Of a stretch of 64,000 bases of DNA, positions 1 to 15,300 are shown one piece after another; within the stretch, counting starts at the first letter, position 1, and each line of letters begins with the position of its first letter. Made by a program: the position numbers and the translations under genes. Source of the stretch: Glandiceps talaboti. Lineage: Eukaryota; Hemichordata; Enteropneusta; Spengelidae. The notes under the pieces are model-generated. The model was not told where the DNA came from. It made no database searches and saw nothing but the letters and a program-made list of their open reading frames with translations. The DNA lies in assembly GCF_964340395.1 (NCBI RefSeq), contig NC_135557.1:1838187-1902186 (forward strand), in the 5' to 3' direction.

Positions 1-224
1 AGTACTAAGCACACGACAAGTAATGACAACCATATGTCACAAGTAGATTGTAGCAGAATAAAGAAATATTGGAGATGAACAGAATTGTATTATCCGTGGT
101 AATACCTTTTCAAAAAAGTTAAATTGAGTAGTGGCAACTTTAAGAGTATATATTAGAATCTAAATAACTGTTATTTCATTCCATCAATAAGTTTATACTG
201 TATTGTTTGATTCATTCCTTTCAG

Positions 225-304
225 GATGGAACTCAAGGTCACGGAAGATGACACGAACACAGATGGCAGATGAACACCAGACAGCCAATCAAGAAGTGGA
301 CGAA
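225..304 (+). other. First complete exon-like cassette of the array (80 bp)
   Basis: This block is bounded by 'ctttcag' on the left and 'gtaagt' on the right, both close to the animal splice consensus. Entered in phase 1 (GA|TGG) it reads open for 26 codons, starting WNSRSRK and ending NQEVDE here (QEVEE in most copies), and leaves in phase 0. The frame starting at the ATG runs into TGA about 15 codons on, and phase-0 entry meets TGA after 8 codons. The same cassette recurs every ~420 bp to 22,517. One copy (near 6,586) carries a stop in the open frame. Whether any copy is spliced into mRNA cannot be told from sequence alone. No protein family is recognised. Confidence 0.55.
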
Positions 305-3300
305 GTAAGTGAAGATTTTGGAATTGTATAATTACTGAGAATGGTCATTAAAGTTTGTTGCCCAATATTTATTCCCATCTGCAATTGAATGTATAAGTAA
401 TCAAAAAGTTCTTTTGTCAGTACTAAGCACACGACAAGTAATGACAACCTTATGTCACAAGTAGATTGTAGCAGAATAAAGAAATATTGGAGATGAACAG
501 AATTGTATTATCCGTGGTAATATCTTTTCAAAAAGGTTAAATTGAGTAGTGGCAACTTTAGGAGTAAATATTAGAATCTAAATAACTGTTATTTCATTCC
601 ATCAATAAGTTTATACTGTATTGTTTGATTCATTCCTTTCAGGATGGAACTCAAGCTCACGGAAGATGACACGAACACAGATGGCGGATGAACACCAGAC
701 AGCCAATCACGAAGTGGAAGAAGTAAGTGAAGATTTTGGAATTGTATAATTACTGAGAATGGTCATTAAATTTTGTTGCCCAATATTTCTTCCCATCTGC
801 AATGGAAAGTATAAGTTGTCAAAAAGTTCTTTTGTCAGTACTAAGCACACGACAAGTAATGACAACCTTATGTCACAAGTAGATTGTAGCAGAATGAAGA
901 AATATTTTGGAGATGAACAGAATTGTATTATCCTTGGTAATATCTTTTCAAAAATGTTAAATTGAGTAGTGGCAACTTTAAGAGTAAATATTAGAATCTA
1001 AATAACTGTTATTTCATTCCATCAATAAGTTTATACTGTATTGTTTGATTCATTCCTTTCAGGATGGAACTCAAGGTCACGGAAGATGACACGAACACAG
1101 ATGGCAGATGAACACCAGACAGCCAATCAAGAAGTGGAAGAAGTAAGTGAAGATTTTGGAATTGTATAATTACTGTGAATGGTCATTAAATTTTGTTGCC
1201 CAGTATTTATTCCCATCTGCAATGGAAAGTATAAGTTATCAAAAAGTTCTTTTGTCAGTACTAAGCACAAGGCAAGTAATGATAACCTTATGTCACCAGA
1301 AGATTGTAGCAGAATGAAGAAGTATTTTGGAGATGAACAGAATTGTATTATCCGTGGTAATATCTTTTCAAAAAGGTTAAATTGAGTAGTGGCAACTTTA
1401 AGAGTAAATATTAGAATCTAAATAACTGTTATTTCATTCCATCAATAAGTTTATACTGTATTGTTTGATTCATTCCTTTCAGGATGGAACTCAAGGTCAC
1501 GGAAGATGACACGAACACAGATGGCAGATGAACACCAGACAGCCAATCAAGAAGTGGAAGAAGTAAGTGAAGATTTTGGAATTGTATAATTACTGTGAAT
1601 GGTCATTAAATTTTGTTGCCCAGTATTTATTCCCATCTGCAATGGAAAGTATAAGTTATCAAAAAGTTCTTTTGTCAGTACTAAGCACATGACAAGTAAT
1701 GACAACCTTATGTCACAAGTAGATTGTAGCAGAATGAAGAAATATTTTGGAGATGAACAGAATTGTATTATCCATGGTAATATCTTTTCAAAAAAGTTAA
1801 ATTGAGTAGTGGCAACTTTAAAAGTAAATATTAGAATCTAAATAACTGTTATTTCATTCCATTAATAAGTTTATACTGTATTGTTTGATTCATTCCTTTC
1901 AGGATGGAACTCAAGGTCACGGAAGATGACACGAACACAGATGGCAGATGAACACCAGACAGCCAATCAAGAAGTGGAAGAAGTAAGTGAAGATTTTGGA
2001 ATTGTATAATTACTGAGAATGGTCATTAAAGTTTGTTGCCCAATATTTATTCCCATCTGCAATTGAATGTATAAGTAATCAAAAAGTTCTTTTGTCAGTA
2101 CTAAGCACACGACAAGTAATGACAACCTTATGTCACAAGTAGATTGTAGCAGAATAAAGAAATATTGGAGATGAACAGAATTGTATTATCCGTGGTAATA
2201 TCTTTTCAAAAAGGTTAAATTGAGTAGTGGCAACTTTAGGAGTAAATATTAGAATCTAAATAACTGTTATTTCATTCCATCAATAAGTTTATACTGTATT
2301 GTTTGATTCATTCCTTTCAGGATGGAACTCAAGGTCACGGAAGATGACACGAACACAGATGGCGGATGAACACCAGACAGCCAATCACGAAGTGGAAGAA
2401 GTAAGTGAAGATTTTGGAATTGTATAATTACTGAGAATGGTCATTAAATTTTGTTGCCCAATATTTATTCCCATCTGCAATGGAATGTATAAGTAATCAA
2501 AAAGTTCTTTTGTCAGTACTAAGCACACGACAAGTAATGACAACCATATGTCACAAGTAGATTGTAGCAGAATAAAGAAATATTGGAGATGAACAGAATT
2601 GTATTATCCTTGGTAATATCTTTTCAAAAAAGTTAAATTGAGTAGTGGCAACTTTAAGAGTATATATTAGAATCTAAATAACTGTTATTTCATTCCATCA
2701 ATAAGTTTATACTGTATTGTTTGATTCATTCCTTTCAGGATGGAACTCAAGGTCACGGAAGATGACACGAACACAGATGGCAGATGAACACCAGACAGCC
2801 AATCAAGAAGTGGAAGAAGTAAGTGAAGATTTTGGAATTGTATAATTACTGAGAATGGTCATTAAAGTTTGTTGCCCAATATTTATTCCCATCTGCAATG
2901 GAAAGTATAAGTTATCAAAAAGTTCTTTTGTCAGTACTAAGAACACGACAAGTAATGACAACCTTATGTCACAAGTAGATTGTAGCATAATGAAGAAGTA
3001 TTTTGGAGATGAACAGAATTGTATTATCCGTGGTAATATCTTTTCAAAAAGATTAAATTGAGTAGTGGCAACTTTAAGAGTAAATATTAGAATCTAAATA
3101 ACTGTTATTTCATTCCATCAATAAGTTTATACTGTATTGTTTGATTCATTCCTTTCAGGATGGAACTCAAGGTCACGGAAGATGACACGAACACAGATGG
3201 CAGATGAACACCAGACAGCCAATCAAGAAGTGGAAGAAGTAAGTGAAGATTTTGGAATTGTATAATTACTGTGAATGGTCATTAAATTTTGTTGCCCAGT

Positions 3301-6300
3301 ATTTATTCCCATCTGCAATGGAAAGTATAAGTTATCAAAAAGTTCTTTTGTCAGTACTAAGCACATGACAAGTAATGACAACCTTATGTCACAAGTAGAT
3401 TGTAGCAGAATGAAGAAATATTTTGGAGATGAACAGAATTGTATTATCCATGGTAATATCTTTTCAAAAAAGTTAAATTGAGTAGTGGCAACTTTAAAAG
3501 TAAATATTAGAATCTAAATAACTGTTATTTCATTCCATTAATAAGTTTATACTGTATTGTTTGATTCATTCCTTTCAGGATGGAACTCAAGGTCACGGAA
3601 GATGACACGAACACAGATGGCAGATGAACACCAGACAGCCAATCAAGAAGTGGAAGAAGTAAGTGAAGATTTTGGAATTGTATAATTACTGAGAATGGTC
3701 ATTAAAGTTTGTTGCCCAATATTTATTCCCATCTGCAATTGAATGTATAAGTAATCAAAAAGTTCTTTTGTCAGTACTAAGCACACGACAAGTAATGACA
3801 ACCTTATGTCACAAGTAGATTGTAGCAGAATAAAGAAATATTGGAGATGAACAGAATTGTATTATCCGTGGTAATATCTTTTCAAAAAGGTTAAATTGAG
3901 TAGTGGCAACTTTAGGAGTAAATATTAGAATCTAAATAACTGTTATTTCATTCCATCAATAAGTTTATACTGTATTGTTTGATTCATTCCTTTCAGGATG
4001 GAACTCAAGGTCACGGAAGATGACACGAACACAGATGGCGGATGAACACCAGACAGCCAATCACGAAGTGGAAGAAGTAAGTGAAGATTTTGGAATTGTA
4101 TAATTACTGAGAATGGTCATTAAAGTTTGTTGCCCAATATTTCTTCCCATCTGCAATGGAAAGTATAAGTTGTTAAAAAGTTCTTTTGTCAGTACTAAGC
4201 ACACGACAAGTAATGACAACCTTATGTCACAAGTAGATTGTAGCAGAATGAAGAAATGTTTTGGAGATGAACAGAATTGTATTATCCTTGGTAATATCTT
4301 TTCAAAAAGGTTAAATTGAGTAGTGGCAACTTTAAGAGTAAATATTATAATCTAAATAACTGTTATTTCATTCCATCAATAAGTTTATACTGTATTGTTT
4401 GATTCATTCCTTTCAGGATGGAACTCAAGGTCACGGAAGATGACACGAACACAGATGGCAGATGAACACCAGACAGCCAATCAAGAAGTGGAAGAAGTAA
4501 GTGAAGATTTTGGAATTGTATAATTACTGTGAATGGTCATTAAATTTTGTTGCCCAGTATTTATTCCCATCTGCAATGGAAAGTATAAGTTATCAAAAAG
4601 TTCTTTTGTCAGTACTAAGCACAAGGCAAGTAATGATAACCTTATGTCACCAGTAGATTGTAGCAGAATGAAGAAGTATTTTGGAGATGAACAGAATTGT
4701 ATTATCCGTGGTAATACCTTTTCAAAAAAGTTAAATTGAGTAGTGGCAACTTTAAAAGTAAATATTAGAATCTAAATAACTGTTATTTCATTCCATTAAT
4801 AAGTTTATACTGTATTGTTTGATTCATTCCTTTCAGGATGGAACTCAAGGTCACGGAAGATGACACGAACACAGATTGCAGATGAACACCAGACAGCCAA
4901 TCAAGAAGTGGAAGAAGTAAGTGAAGATTTTGGAATTGTATAATTACTGAGAATGGTCATTAAAGTTTGTTGCCCAATATTTCTTCCCATCTGCAATGGA
5001 AAGTATAAGTTGTCAAAAAGTTCTTTTGTCAGTACTAAGCACACGACAAGTAATGACAACCTTATGTCACAAGTAGATTGTAGCAGAATGAAGAAATGTT
5101 TTGGAGATGAACAGAATTGTATTATCCTTGGTAATATCTTTTCAAAAAGGTTAAATTGAGTAGTGGCAACTTTAAGAGTAAATATTAGAATCTAAATAAC
5201 TGTTATTTCATTCCATCAATAAGTTTATACTGTATTGTTTGATTCATTCCTTTCAGGATGGAACTCAAGGTCACGGAAGATGACACGAACACAGATGGCA
5301 GATGAACACCAGACAGCCAATCAAGAAGTGGAAGAAGTAAGTGAAGATTTTGGAATTGTATAATTACTGTGAATGGTCATTAAATTTTGTTGCCCAGTAT
5401 TTATTCCCATCTGCAATGGAAAGTATAAGTTATCAAAAAGTTCTTTTGTCAGTACTAAGCACAAGGCAAGTAATGATAACCTTATGTCACCAGTAGATTG
5501 TAGCAGAATGAAGAAGTATTTTGGAGATGAACAGAATTGTATTATCCGTGGTAATATCTTTTCAAAAAGGTTAAATTGAGTAGTGGCAACTTTAAGAGTA
5601 AATATTAGAATCTAAATAACTGTTATTTCATTCCATCAATAAGTTTATACTGTATTGTTTGATTCATTCCTTTCAGGATGGAACTCAAGGTCATGGAAGA
5701 TGACACGAACACAGATGGCAGATGAACACCAGACAGTCAATCAAGAAGTGGAAGAAGTAAGTGAAGATTTTGGAATTGTATAATTACTGAGAATGGTCAT
5801 TAAATTTTGTTGCCCAATATTTATTCCCATCTGCAATGGAAAGTATAAGTTATCAAAAAGTTCTTTTGTCAGTACTAAGAACACGACAAGTAATGACAAC
5901 CTTATGTCACAAGTAGATTGTAGCAGAATGAAGAAGTATTTTGGAGATGAACAGAATTGTATTATCCGTGGTAATACCTTTTCAAAAAAGTTAAAATGAG
6001 TAGTGGCAACTTTAAAAGTAAATATTAGAATCTAAATAACTGTTATTTCATTCCATTAATAAGTTTATACTGTATTGTTTGATTCATTCCTTTCAGGATG
6101 GAACTCAAGGTCACGGAAGATGACACGAACACAGATTGCAGATGAACACCAGACAGCCAATCAAGAAGTGGAAGAAGTAAGTGAAGATTTTGGAATTGTA
6201 TAATTACTGAGAATGGTCATTAAAGTTTGTTGCCCAATATTTATTCCCATCTGCAATTGAATGTATAAGTAATCAAAAAGTTCTTTTGTCAGTACTAAGC

Positions 6301-9300
6301 ACACGACAAGTAATGACAACCTTATGTCACAAGTAGATTGTAGCAGAATAAAGAAATATTGGAGATGAACAGAATTGTATTATCCGTGGTAATATCTTTT
6401 CAAAAAGGTTAAATTGAGTAGTGGCAACTTTAGGAGTAAATATTAGAATCTAAATAACTGTTATTTCATTCCATCAATAAGTTTATACTGTATTGTTTGA
6501 TTCATTCCTTTCAGGATGGAACTCAAGGTCACGGAAGATGACACGAACACAGATGGCGGATGAACACCAGACAGCCAATCACGAAGTATAAGAAGTAAGT
6601 GAAGATTTTGGAATTGTATAATTACTGAGAATGGTCATTAAATTTTGTTGCCCAATATTTATTCCCATCTGCAATGGAAAGTATAAGTTATCAAAAAGTT
6701 CTTTTGTCAGTACTAAGAACACGACAAGTAATGACAACCTTATGTCACAAGTATATTGTAGCAGAATGAAGAAGTATTTTGGAGATGAACAGAATTGTAT
6801 TATCCGTGGTAATACCTTTTCAAAAAAAGTTAAATTGAGTAGTGGCAACTTTAAAAGTAAATATTAGAATCTAAATAACTGTTATTTCATTCCATTAATA
6901 AGTTTATACTGTATTGTTTGATTCATTCCTTTCAGGATGGAACTCAAGGTCACGGAAGATGACACGAACACAGATTGCAGATGAACACCAGACAGCCAAT
7001 CAAGAAGTGGAAGAAGTAAGTGAAGATTTTGGAATTGTATAATTACTGAGAATGGTCATTAAAGTTTGTTGCCCAATATTTCTTCCCATCTGCAATGGAA
7101 AGTATAAGTTGTCAAAAAGTTCTTTTGTCAGTACTAAGCACACGACAAGTAATGACAACCTTATGTCACAAGTAGATTGTAGCAGAATGAAGAAATGTTT
7201 TGGAGATGAACAGAATTGTATTATCCTTGGTAATATCTTTTCAAAAAGGTTAAATTGAGTAGTGGCAACTTTAAGAGTAAATATTAGAATCTAAATAACT
7301 GTTATTTCATTCCATCAATAAGTTTATACTGTATTGTTTGATTCATTCCTTTCAGGATGGAACTCAAGGTCACGGAAGATGACACGAACACAGATGGCAG
7401 ATGAACACCAGACAGCCAATCAAGAAGTGGAAGAAGTAAGTGAAGATTTTGGAATTGTATAATTACTGAGAATGGTCATTAAAGTTTGTTGCCCAATATT
7501 TATTCCCATCTGCAATTGAATGTATAAGTAATCAAAAAGTTCTTTTGTCAGTACTAAGCACACGACAAGTAATGACAACCTTATGTCACAAGTAGATTGT
7601 AGCAGAATAAAGAAATATTGGAGATGAACAGAATTGTATTATCCGTGGTAATATCTTTTCAAAAAGGTTAAATTGAGTAGTGGCAACTTTAGGAGTAAAT
7701 ATTAGAATCTAAATAACTGTTATTTCATTCCATCAATAAGTTTATACTGTATTGTTTGATTCATTCCTTTCAGGATGGAACTCAAGGTCACGGAAGATGA
7801 CACGAACACAGATGGCGGATGAACACCAGACAGCCAATCACGAAGTGGAAGAAGTAAGTGAAGATTTTGGAATTGTATAATTACTGAGAATGGTCATTAA
7901 ATTTTGTTGCCCAATATTTAGTCCCATCTGCAATGGAAAGTATAAGTTATCAAAAAGTTCTTTTGTCAGTACTAAGAACACGACAAGTAATGACAACCTT
8001 ATGTCACAAGTAGATTGTAGCAGAATGAAGAAGTATTTTGGAGATGAACAGAATTGTATTATCCGTGGTAATACCTTTTCAAAAAAGTTAAATTGAGTAG
8101 TGGCAACTTTAAAAGTAAATATTAGAATCTAAATAACTGTTATTTCATTCCATTAATAAGTTTATACTGTATTGTTTGATTCATTCCTTTCAGGATGGAA
8201 CTCAAGGTCACGGAAGATGACACGAACACAGATTGCAGATGAACACCAGACAGCCAATCAAGAAGTGGAAGAAGTAAGTGAAGATTTTGGAATTGTATAA
8301 TTACTGAGAATGGTCATTAAAGTTTGTTGCCCAATATTTCTTCCCATCTGCAATGGAAAGTATAAGTTGTCAAAAAGTTCTTTTGTCAGTACTGAGCACA
8401 CGACAAGTAATGACAACCTTATGTCACAAGTAGATTGTAGCAGAATGAAGAAATGTTTTGGAGATGAACAGAATTGTATTATCCTTGGTAATATCTTTTC
8501 AAAAAGGTTAAATTGAGTAGTGGCAACTTTAAGAGTAAATATTAGAATCTAAATAACTGTTATTTCATTCCATCAATAAGTTTATACTGTATTGTTTGAT
8601 TCATTCCTTTCAGGATGGAACTCAAGGTCACGGAAGATGACACGAACACAGATGGCAGATGAACACCAGACAGCCAATCAAGAAGTGGAAGAAGTAAGTG
8701 AAGATTTTGGAATTGTATAATTACTGCGAATGGTCATTAAATTTTGTTGCCCAGTATTTATTCCCATCTGCAATGGAAAGTATAAGTTATCAAAAAGTTC
8801 TTTTGTCAGTACTAAGCACAAGGCAAGTAATGATAACCTTATGTCACCAGTAGATTGTAGCAGAATGAAGAAGTATTTTGGAGATGAACAGAATTGTATT
8901 ATCCGTGGTAATATCTTTTCAAAAAGGTTAAATTGAGTAGTGGCAACTTTAAGAGTAAATATTAGAATCTAAATAACTGTTATTTCATTCCATCAATAAG
9001 TTTATACTGTATTGTTTGATTCATTCCTTTCAGGATGGAACTCAAGGTCATGGAAGATGACACGAACACAGATGGCAGATGAACACCAGACAGCCAATCA
9101 AGAAGTGGAAGAAGTAAGTGAAGATTTTGGAATTGTATAATTACTGAGAATGGTCATTAAATTTTGTTGCCCAATATTTATTCCCATCTGCAATGGAAAG
9201 TATAAGTTATCAAAAAGTTCTTTTGTCAGTACTAAGAACACGACAAGTAATGACAACCTTATGTCACAAGTAGATTGTAGCATAATGAAGAAGTATTTTG

Positions 9301-12300
9301 GAGATGAACAGAATTGTATTATCCGTGGTAATACCTTTTCAAAAAAGTTAAATTGAGTAGTGGCAACTTTAAAAGTAAATATTAGAATCTAAATAACTGT
9401 TATTTCATTCCATCAATAAGTTTATACTGTATTGTTTGATTCATTCCTTTCAGGATGGAACTCAAGGTCACGGAAGATGACACGAACACAGATGGCAGAT
9501 GAACACCAGACAGCCAATCAAGAAGTGGAAGAAGTAAGTGAAGATTTTGGAATTGTATAATTACTGAGAATGGTCATTAAAGTTTGTTGCCCAATATTTA
9601 TTCCCATCTGCAATTGAATGTATAAGTAATCAAAAAGTTCTTTTGTCAGTACTAAGCACACGACAAGTAATGACAACCTTATGTCACAAGTAGATTGTAG
9701 CAGAATAAAGAAATATTGGAGATGAACAGAATTGTATTATCCGTGGTAATATCTTTTCAAAAAGGTTAAATTGAGTAGTGGCAACTTTAGGAGTAAATAT
9801 TAGAATCTAAATAACTGTTATTTCATTCCATCAATAAGTTTATACTGTATTGTTTGATTCATTCCTTTCAGGATGGAACTCAAGGTCACGGAAGATGACA
9901 CGAACACAGATGGCGGATGAACACCAGACAGCCAATCACGAAGTGGAAGAAGTAAGTGAAGATTTTGGAATTGTATAATTACTGAGAATGGTCATTAAAT
10001 TTTGTTGCCCAATATTTAGTCCCATCTGCAATGGAAAGTATAAGTTATCAAAAAGTTCTTTTGTCAGTACTAAGAACACGACAAGTAATGACAACCTTAT
10101 GTCACAAGTAGATTGTAGCAGAATGAAGAAGTATTTTGGAGATGAACAGAATTGTATTATCCGTGGTAATACCTTTTCAAAAAAGTTAAATTGAGTAGTG
10201 GCAACTTTAAAAGTAAATATTAGAATCTAAATAACTGTTATTTCATTCCATTAATAAGTTTATACTGTATTGTTTGATTCATTCCTTTCAGGATGGAACT
10301 CAAGGTCACGGAAGATGACACGAACACAGATTGCAGATGAACACCAGACAGCCAATCAAGAAGTGGAAGAAGTAAGTGAAGATTTTGGAATTGTATAATT
10401 ACTGAGAATGGTCATTAAAGTTTGTTGCCCAATATTTCTTCCCATCTGCAATGGAAAGTATAAGTTGTCAAAAAGTTCTTTTGTCAGTACTGAGCACACG
10501 ACAAGTAATGACAACCTTATGTCACAAGTAGATTGTAGCAGAATGAAGAAATGTTTTGGAGATGAACAGAATTGTATTATCCTTGGTAATATCTTTTCAA
10601 AAAGGTTAAATTGAGTAGTGGCAACTTTAAGAGTAAATATTTGAATCTAAATAACAGTTATTTCATTCCATCAATAAGTTTATACTTTTTTGTTTGATTC
10701 ATTCCTTTCAGGATGGAACTCAAGGTCACGGAAGATGACACGAACACAGATGGCAGATGAACACCAGACAGCCAATCAAGAAGTGGAAGAAGTAAGTGAA
10801 GATTTTGGAATTGTATAATTACTGCGAATGGTCATTAAATTTTGTTGCCCAGTATTTATTCCCATCTGCAATGGAAAGTATAAGTTATCAAAAAGTTCTT
10901 TTGTCAGTACTAAGCACAAGGCAAGTAATGATAACCTTATGTCACCAGTAGATTGTAGCAGAATGAAGAAGTATTTTGGAGATGAACAGAATTGTATTAT
11001 CCGTGGTAATATCTTTTCAAAAAGGTTAAATTGAGTAGTGGCAACTTTAAGAGTAAATATTAGAATCTAAATAACTGTTATTTCATTCCATCAATAAGTT
11101 TATACTGTATTGTTTGATTCATTCCTTTCAGGATGGAACTCAAGGTCACGGAAGATGACACGAACACAGATGGCAGATGAACACCAGACAGCCAATCAAG
11201 AAGTGGAAGAAGTAAGTGAAGATTTTGGAATTGTATAATTACTGCGAATGGTCATTAAATTTTGTTGCCCAGTATTTATTCCCATCTGCAATGGAAAGTA
11301 TAAGTTATCAAAAAGTTCTTTTGTCAGTACTAAGCACAAGGCAAGTAATGATAACCTTATGTCACCAGTAGATTGTAGCAGAATGAAGAAGTATTTTGGA
11401 GATGAACAGAATTGTATTATCCGTGGTAATATCTTTTCAAAAAGGTTAAATTGAGTAGTGGCAACTTTAAGAGTAAATATTAGAATCTAAATAACTGTTA
11501 TTTCATTCCATCAATAAGTTTATACTGTATTGTTTGATTCATTCCTTTCAGGATGGAACTCAAGGTCATGGAAGATGACACGAACACAGATGGCAGATGA
11601 ACACCAGACAGCCAATCAAGAAGTGGAAGAAGTAAGTGAAGATTTTGGAATTGTATAATTACTGAGAATGGTCATTAAATTTTGTTGCCCAATATTTATT
11701 CCCATCTGCAATGGAAAGTATAAGTTATCAAAAAGTTCTTTTGTCAGTACTAAGAACACGACAAGTAATGACAACCTTATGTCACAAGTAGATTGTAGCA
11801 GAATGAAGAAGTATTTTGGAGATGAACAGAATTGTATTATCCGTGGTAATACCTTTTCAAAAAAGTTAAATTGAGTAGTGGCAACTTTAAAAGTAAATAT
11901 TAGAATCTAAATAACTGTTATTTCATTCCATCAATAAGTTTATACTGTATTGTTTGATTCATTCCTTTCAGGATGGAACTCAAGGTCACGGAAGATGACA
12001 CGAACACAGATGGCAGATGAACACCAGACAGCCAATCAAGAAGTGGAAGAAGTAAGTGAAGATTTTGGAATTGTATAATTACTGAGAATGGTCATTAAAG
12101 TTTGTTGCCCAATATTTATTCCCATCTGCAATTGAATGTATAAGTAATCAAAAAGTTCTTTTGTCAGTACTAAGCACACGACAAGTAATGACAACCTTAT
12201 GTCACAAGTAGATTGTAGCAGAATAAAGAAATATTGGAGATGAACAGAATTGTATTATCCGTGGTAATATCTTTTCAAAAAGGTTAAATTGAGTAGTGGC

Positions 12301-15300
12301 AACTTTAGGAGTAAATATTAGAATCTAAATAACTGTTATTTCATTCCATCAATAAGTTTATACTGTATTGTTTGATTCATTCCTTTCAGGATGGAACTCA
12401 AGGTCACGGAAGATGACACGAACACAGATGGCGGATGAACACCAGACAGCCAATCACGAAGTGGAAGAAGTAAGTGAAGATTTTGGAATTGTATAATTAC
12501 TGAGAATGGTCATTAAATTTTGTTGCCCAATATTTAGTCCCATCTGCAATGGAAAGTATAAGTTATCAAAAAGTTCTTTTGTCAGTACTAAGAACACGAC
12601 AAGTAATGACAACCTTATGTCACAAGTAGATTGTAGCAGAATGAAGAAGTATTTTGGAGATGAACAGAATTGTATTATCCGTGGTAATACCTTTTCAAAA
12701 AAGTTAAATTGAGTAGTGGCAACTTTAAAAGTAAATATTAGAATCTAAATAACTGTTATTTCATTCCATTAATAAGTTTATACTGTATTGTTTGATTCAT
12801 TCCTTTCAGGATGGAACTCAAGGTCACGGAAGATGACACGAACACAGATTGCAGATGAACACCAGACAGCCAATCAAGAAGTGGAAGAAGTAAGTGAAGA
12901 TTTTGGAATTGTATAATTACTGAGAATGGTCATTAAAGTTTGTTGCCCAATATTTCTTCCCATCTGCAATGGAAAGTATAAGTTGTCAAAAAGTTCTTTT
13001 GTCAGTACTGAGCACACGACAAGTAATGACAACCTTATGTCACAAGTAGATTGTAGCAGAATGAAGAAATGTTTTGGAGATGAACAGAATTGTATTATCC
13101 TTGGTAATATCTTTTCAAAAAGGTTAAATTGAGTAGTGGCAACTTTAAGAGTAAATATTTGAATCTAAATAACAGTTATTTCATTCCATCAATAAGTTTA
13201 TACTGTATTGTTTGATTCATTCCTTTCAGGATGGAACTCAAGGTCACGGAAGATGACACGAACACAGATGGCAGATGAACACCAGACAGCCAATCAAGAA
13301 GTGGAAGAAGTAAGTGAAGATTTTGGAATTGTATAATTACTGCGAATGGTCATTAAATTTTGTTGCCCAGTATTTATTCCCATCTGCAATGGAAAGTATA
13401 AGTTATCAAAAAGTTCTTTTGTCAGTACTAAGCACAAGGCAAGTAATGATAACCTTATGTCACCAGTAGATTGTAGCAGAATGAAGAAGTATTTTGGAGA
13501 TGAACAGAATTGTATTATCCGTGGTAATATCTTTTCAAAAAGGTTAAATTGAGTAGTGGCAACTTTAAGAGTAAATATTAGAATCTAAATAACTGTTATT
13601 TCATTCCATCAATAAGTTTATACTGTATTGTTTGATTCATTCCTTTCAGGATGGAACTCAAGGTCATGGAAGATGACACGAACACAGATGGCAGATGAAC
13701 ACCAGACAGCCAATCAAGAAGTGGAAGAAGTAAGTGAAGATTTTGGAATTGTATAATTACTGAGAATGGTCATTAAATTTTGTTGCCCAATATTTATTCC
13801 CATCTGCAATGGAAAGTATAAGTTATCAAAAAGTTCTTTTGTCAGTACTAAGAACACGACAAGTAATGACAACCTTATGTCACAAGTAGATTGTAGCAGA
13901 ATGAAGAAGTATTTTGGAGATGAACAGAATTGTATTATCCGTGGTAATACCTTTTCAAAAAAGTTAAATTGAGTAGTGGCAACTTTAAAAGTAAATATTA
14001 GAATCTAAATAACTGTTATTTCATTCCATTAATAAGTTTATACTGTATTGTTTGATTCTTTCCTTTCAGGATGGAACTCAAGGTCACGGAAGATGACACG
14101 AACACAGATTGCAGATGAACACCAGACAGCCAATCAAGAAGTGGAAGAAGTAAGTGAAGATTTTGGAATTGTATAATTACTGAGAATGGTCATTAAAGTT
14201 TGTTGCCCAATATTTCTTCCCATCTGCAATGGAAAGTATAAGTTGTCAAAAAGTTCTTTTGTCAGTACTAAGCACACGACAAGTAATGACAACCTTATGT
14301 CACAAGTAGATTGTAGCAGAATGAAGAAATGTTTTGGAGATGAACAGAATTGTATTATCCTTGGTAATATCTTTTCAAAAAGGTTAAATTGAGTAGTGGC
14401 AACTTTAAGAGTAAATATTTGAATCTAAATAACTGTTATTTCATTCCATCAATAAGTTTATACTGTATTGTTTGATTCATTCCTTTCAGGATGGAACTCA
14501 AGGTCATGGAAGATGACACGAACACAGATGGCAGATGAACACCAGACAGCCAATCAAGAAGTGGAAGAAGTAAGTGAAGATTTTGGAATTGTATAATTAC
14601 TGAGAATGGTCATTAAATTTTGTTGCCCAATATTTATTCCCATCTGCAATGGAAAGTATAAGTTATCAAAAAGTTCTTTTGTCAGTACTAAGAACACGAC
14701 AAGTAATGACAACCTTATGTCACAAGTAGATTGTAGCAGAATGAAGAAGTATTTTGGAGATGAACAGAATTGTATTATCCGTGGTAATACCTTTTCAAAA
14801 AAGTTAAAATGAGTAGTGGCAACTTTAAAAGTAAATATTAGAATCTAAATAACTGTTATTTCATTCCATTAATAAGTTTATACTGTATTGTTTGATTCAT
14901 TCCTTTCAGGATGGAACTCAAGGTCACGGAAGATGACACGAACACAGATGGCAGATGAACACCAGACAGCCAATCAAGAAGTGGAAGAAGTAAGTGAAGA
15001 TTTTGGAATTGTATAATTACTGAGAATGGTCATTAAAGTTTGTTGCCCAATATTTATTCCCATCTGCAATTGAATGTATAAGTAATCAAAAAGTTCTTTT
15101 GTCAGTACTAAGCACACGACAAGTAATGACAACCTTATGTCACAAGTAGATTGTAGCAGAATAAAGAAATATTGGAGATGAACAGAATTGTATTATCCGT
15201 GGTAATATCTGTTCAAAAAGGTTAAATTGAGTAGTGGCAACTTTAGGAGTAAATATTAGAATCTAAATAACTGTTATTTCATTCCATCAATAAGTTTATA

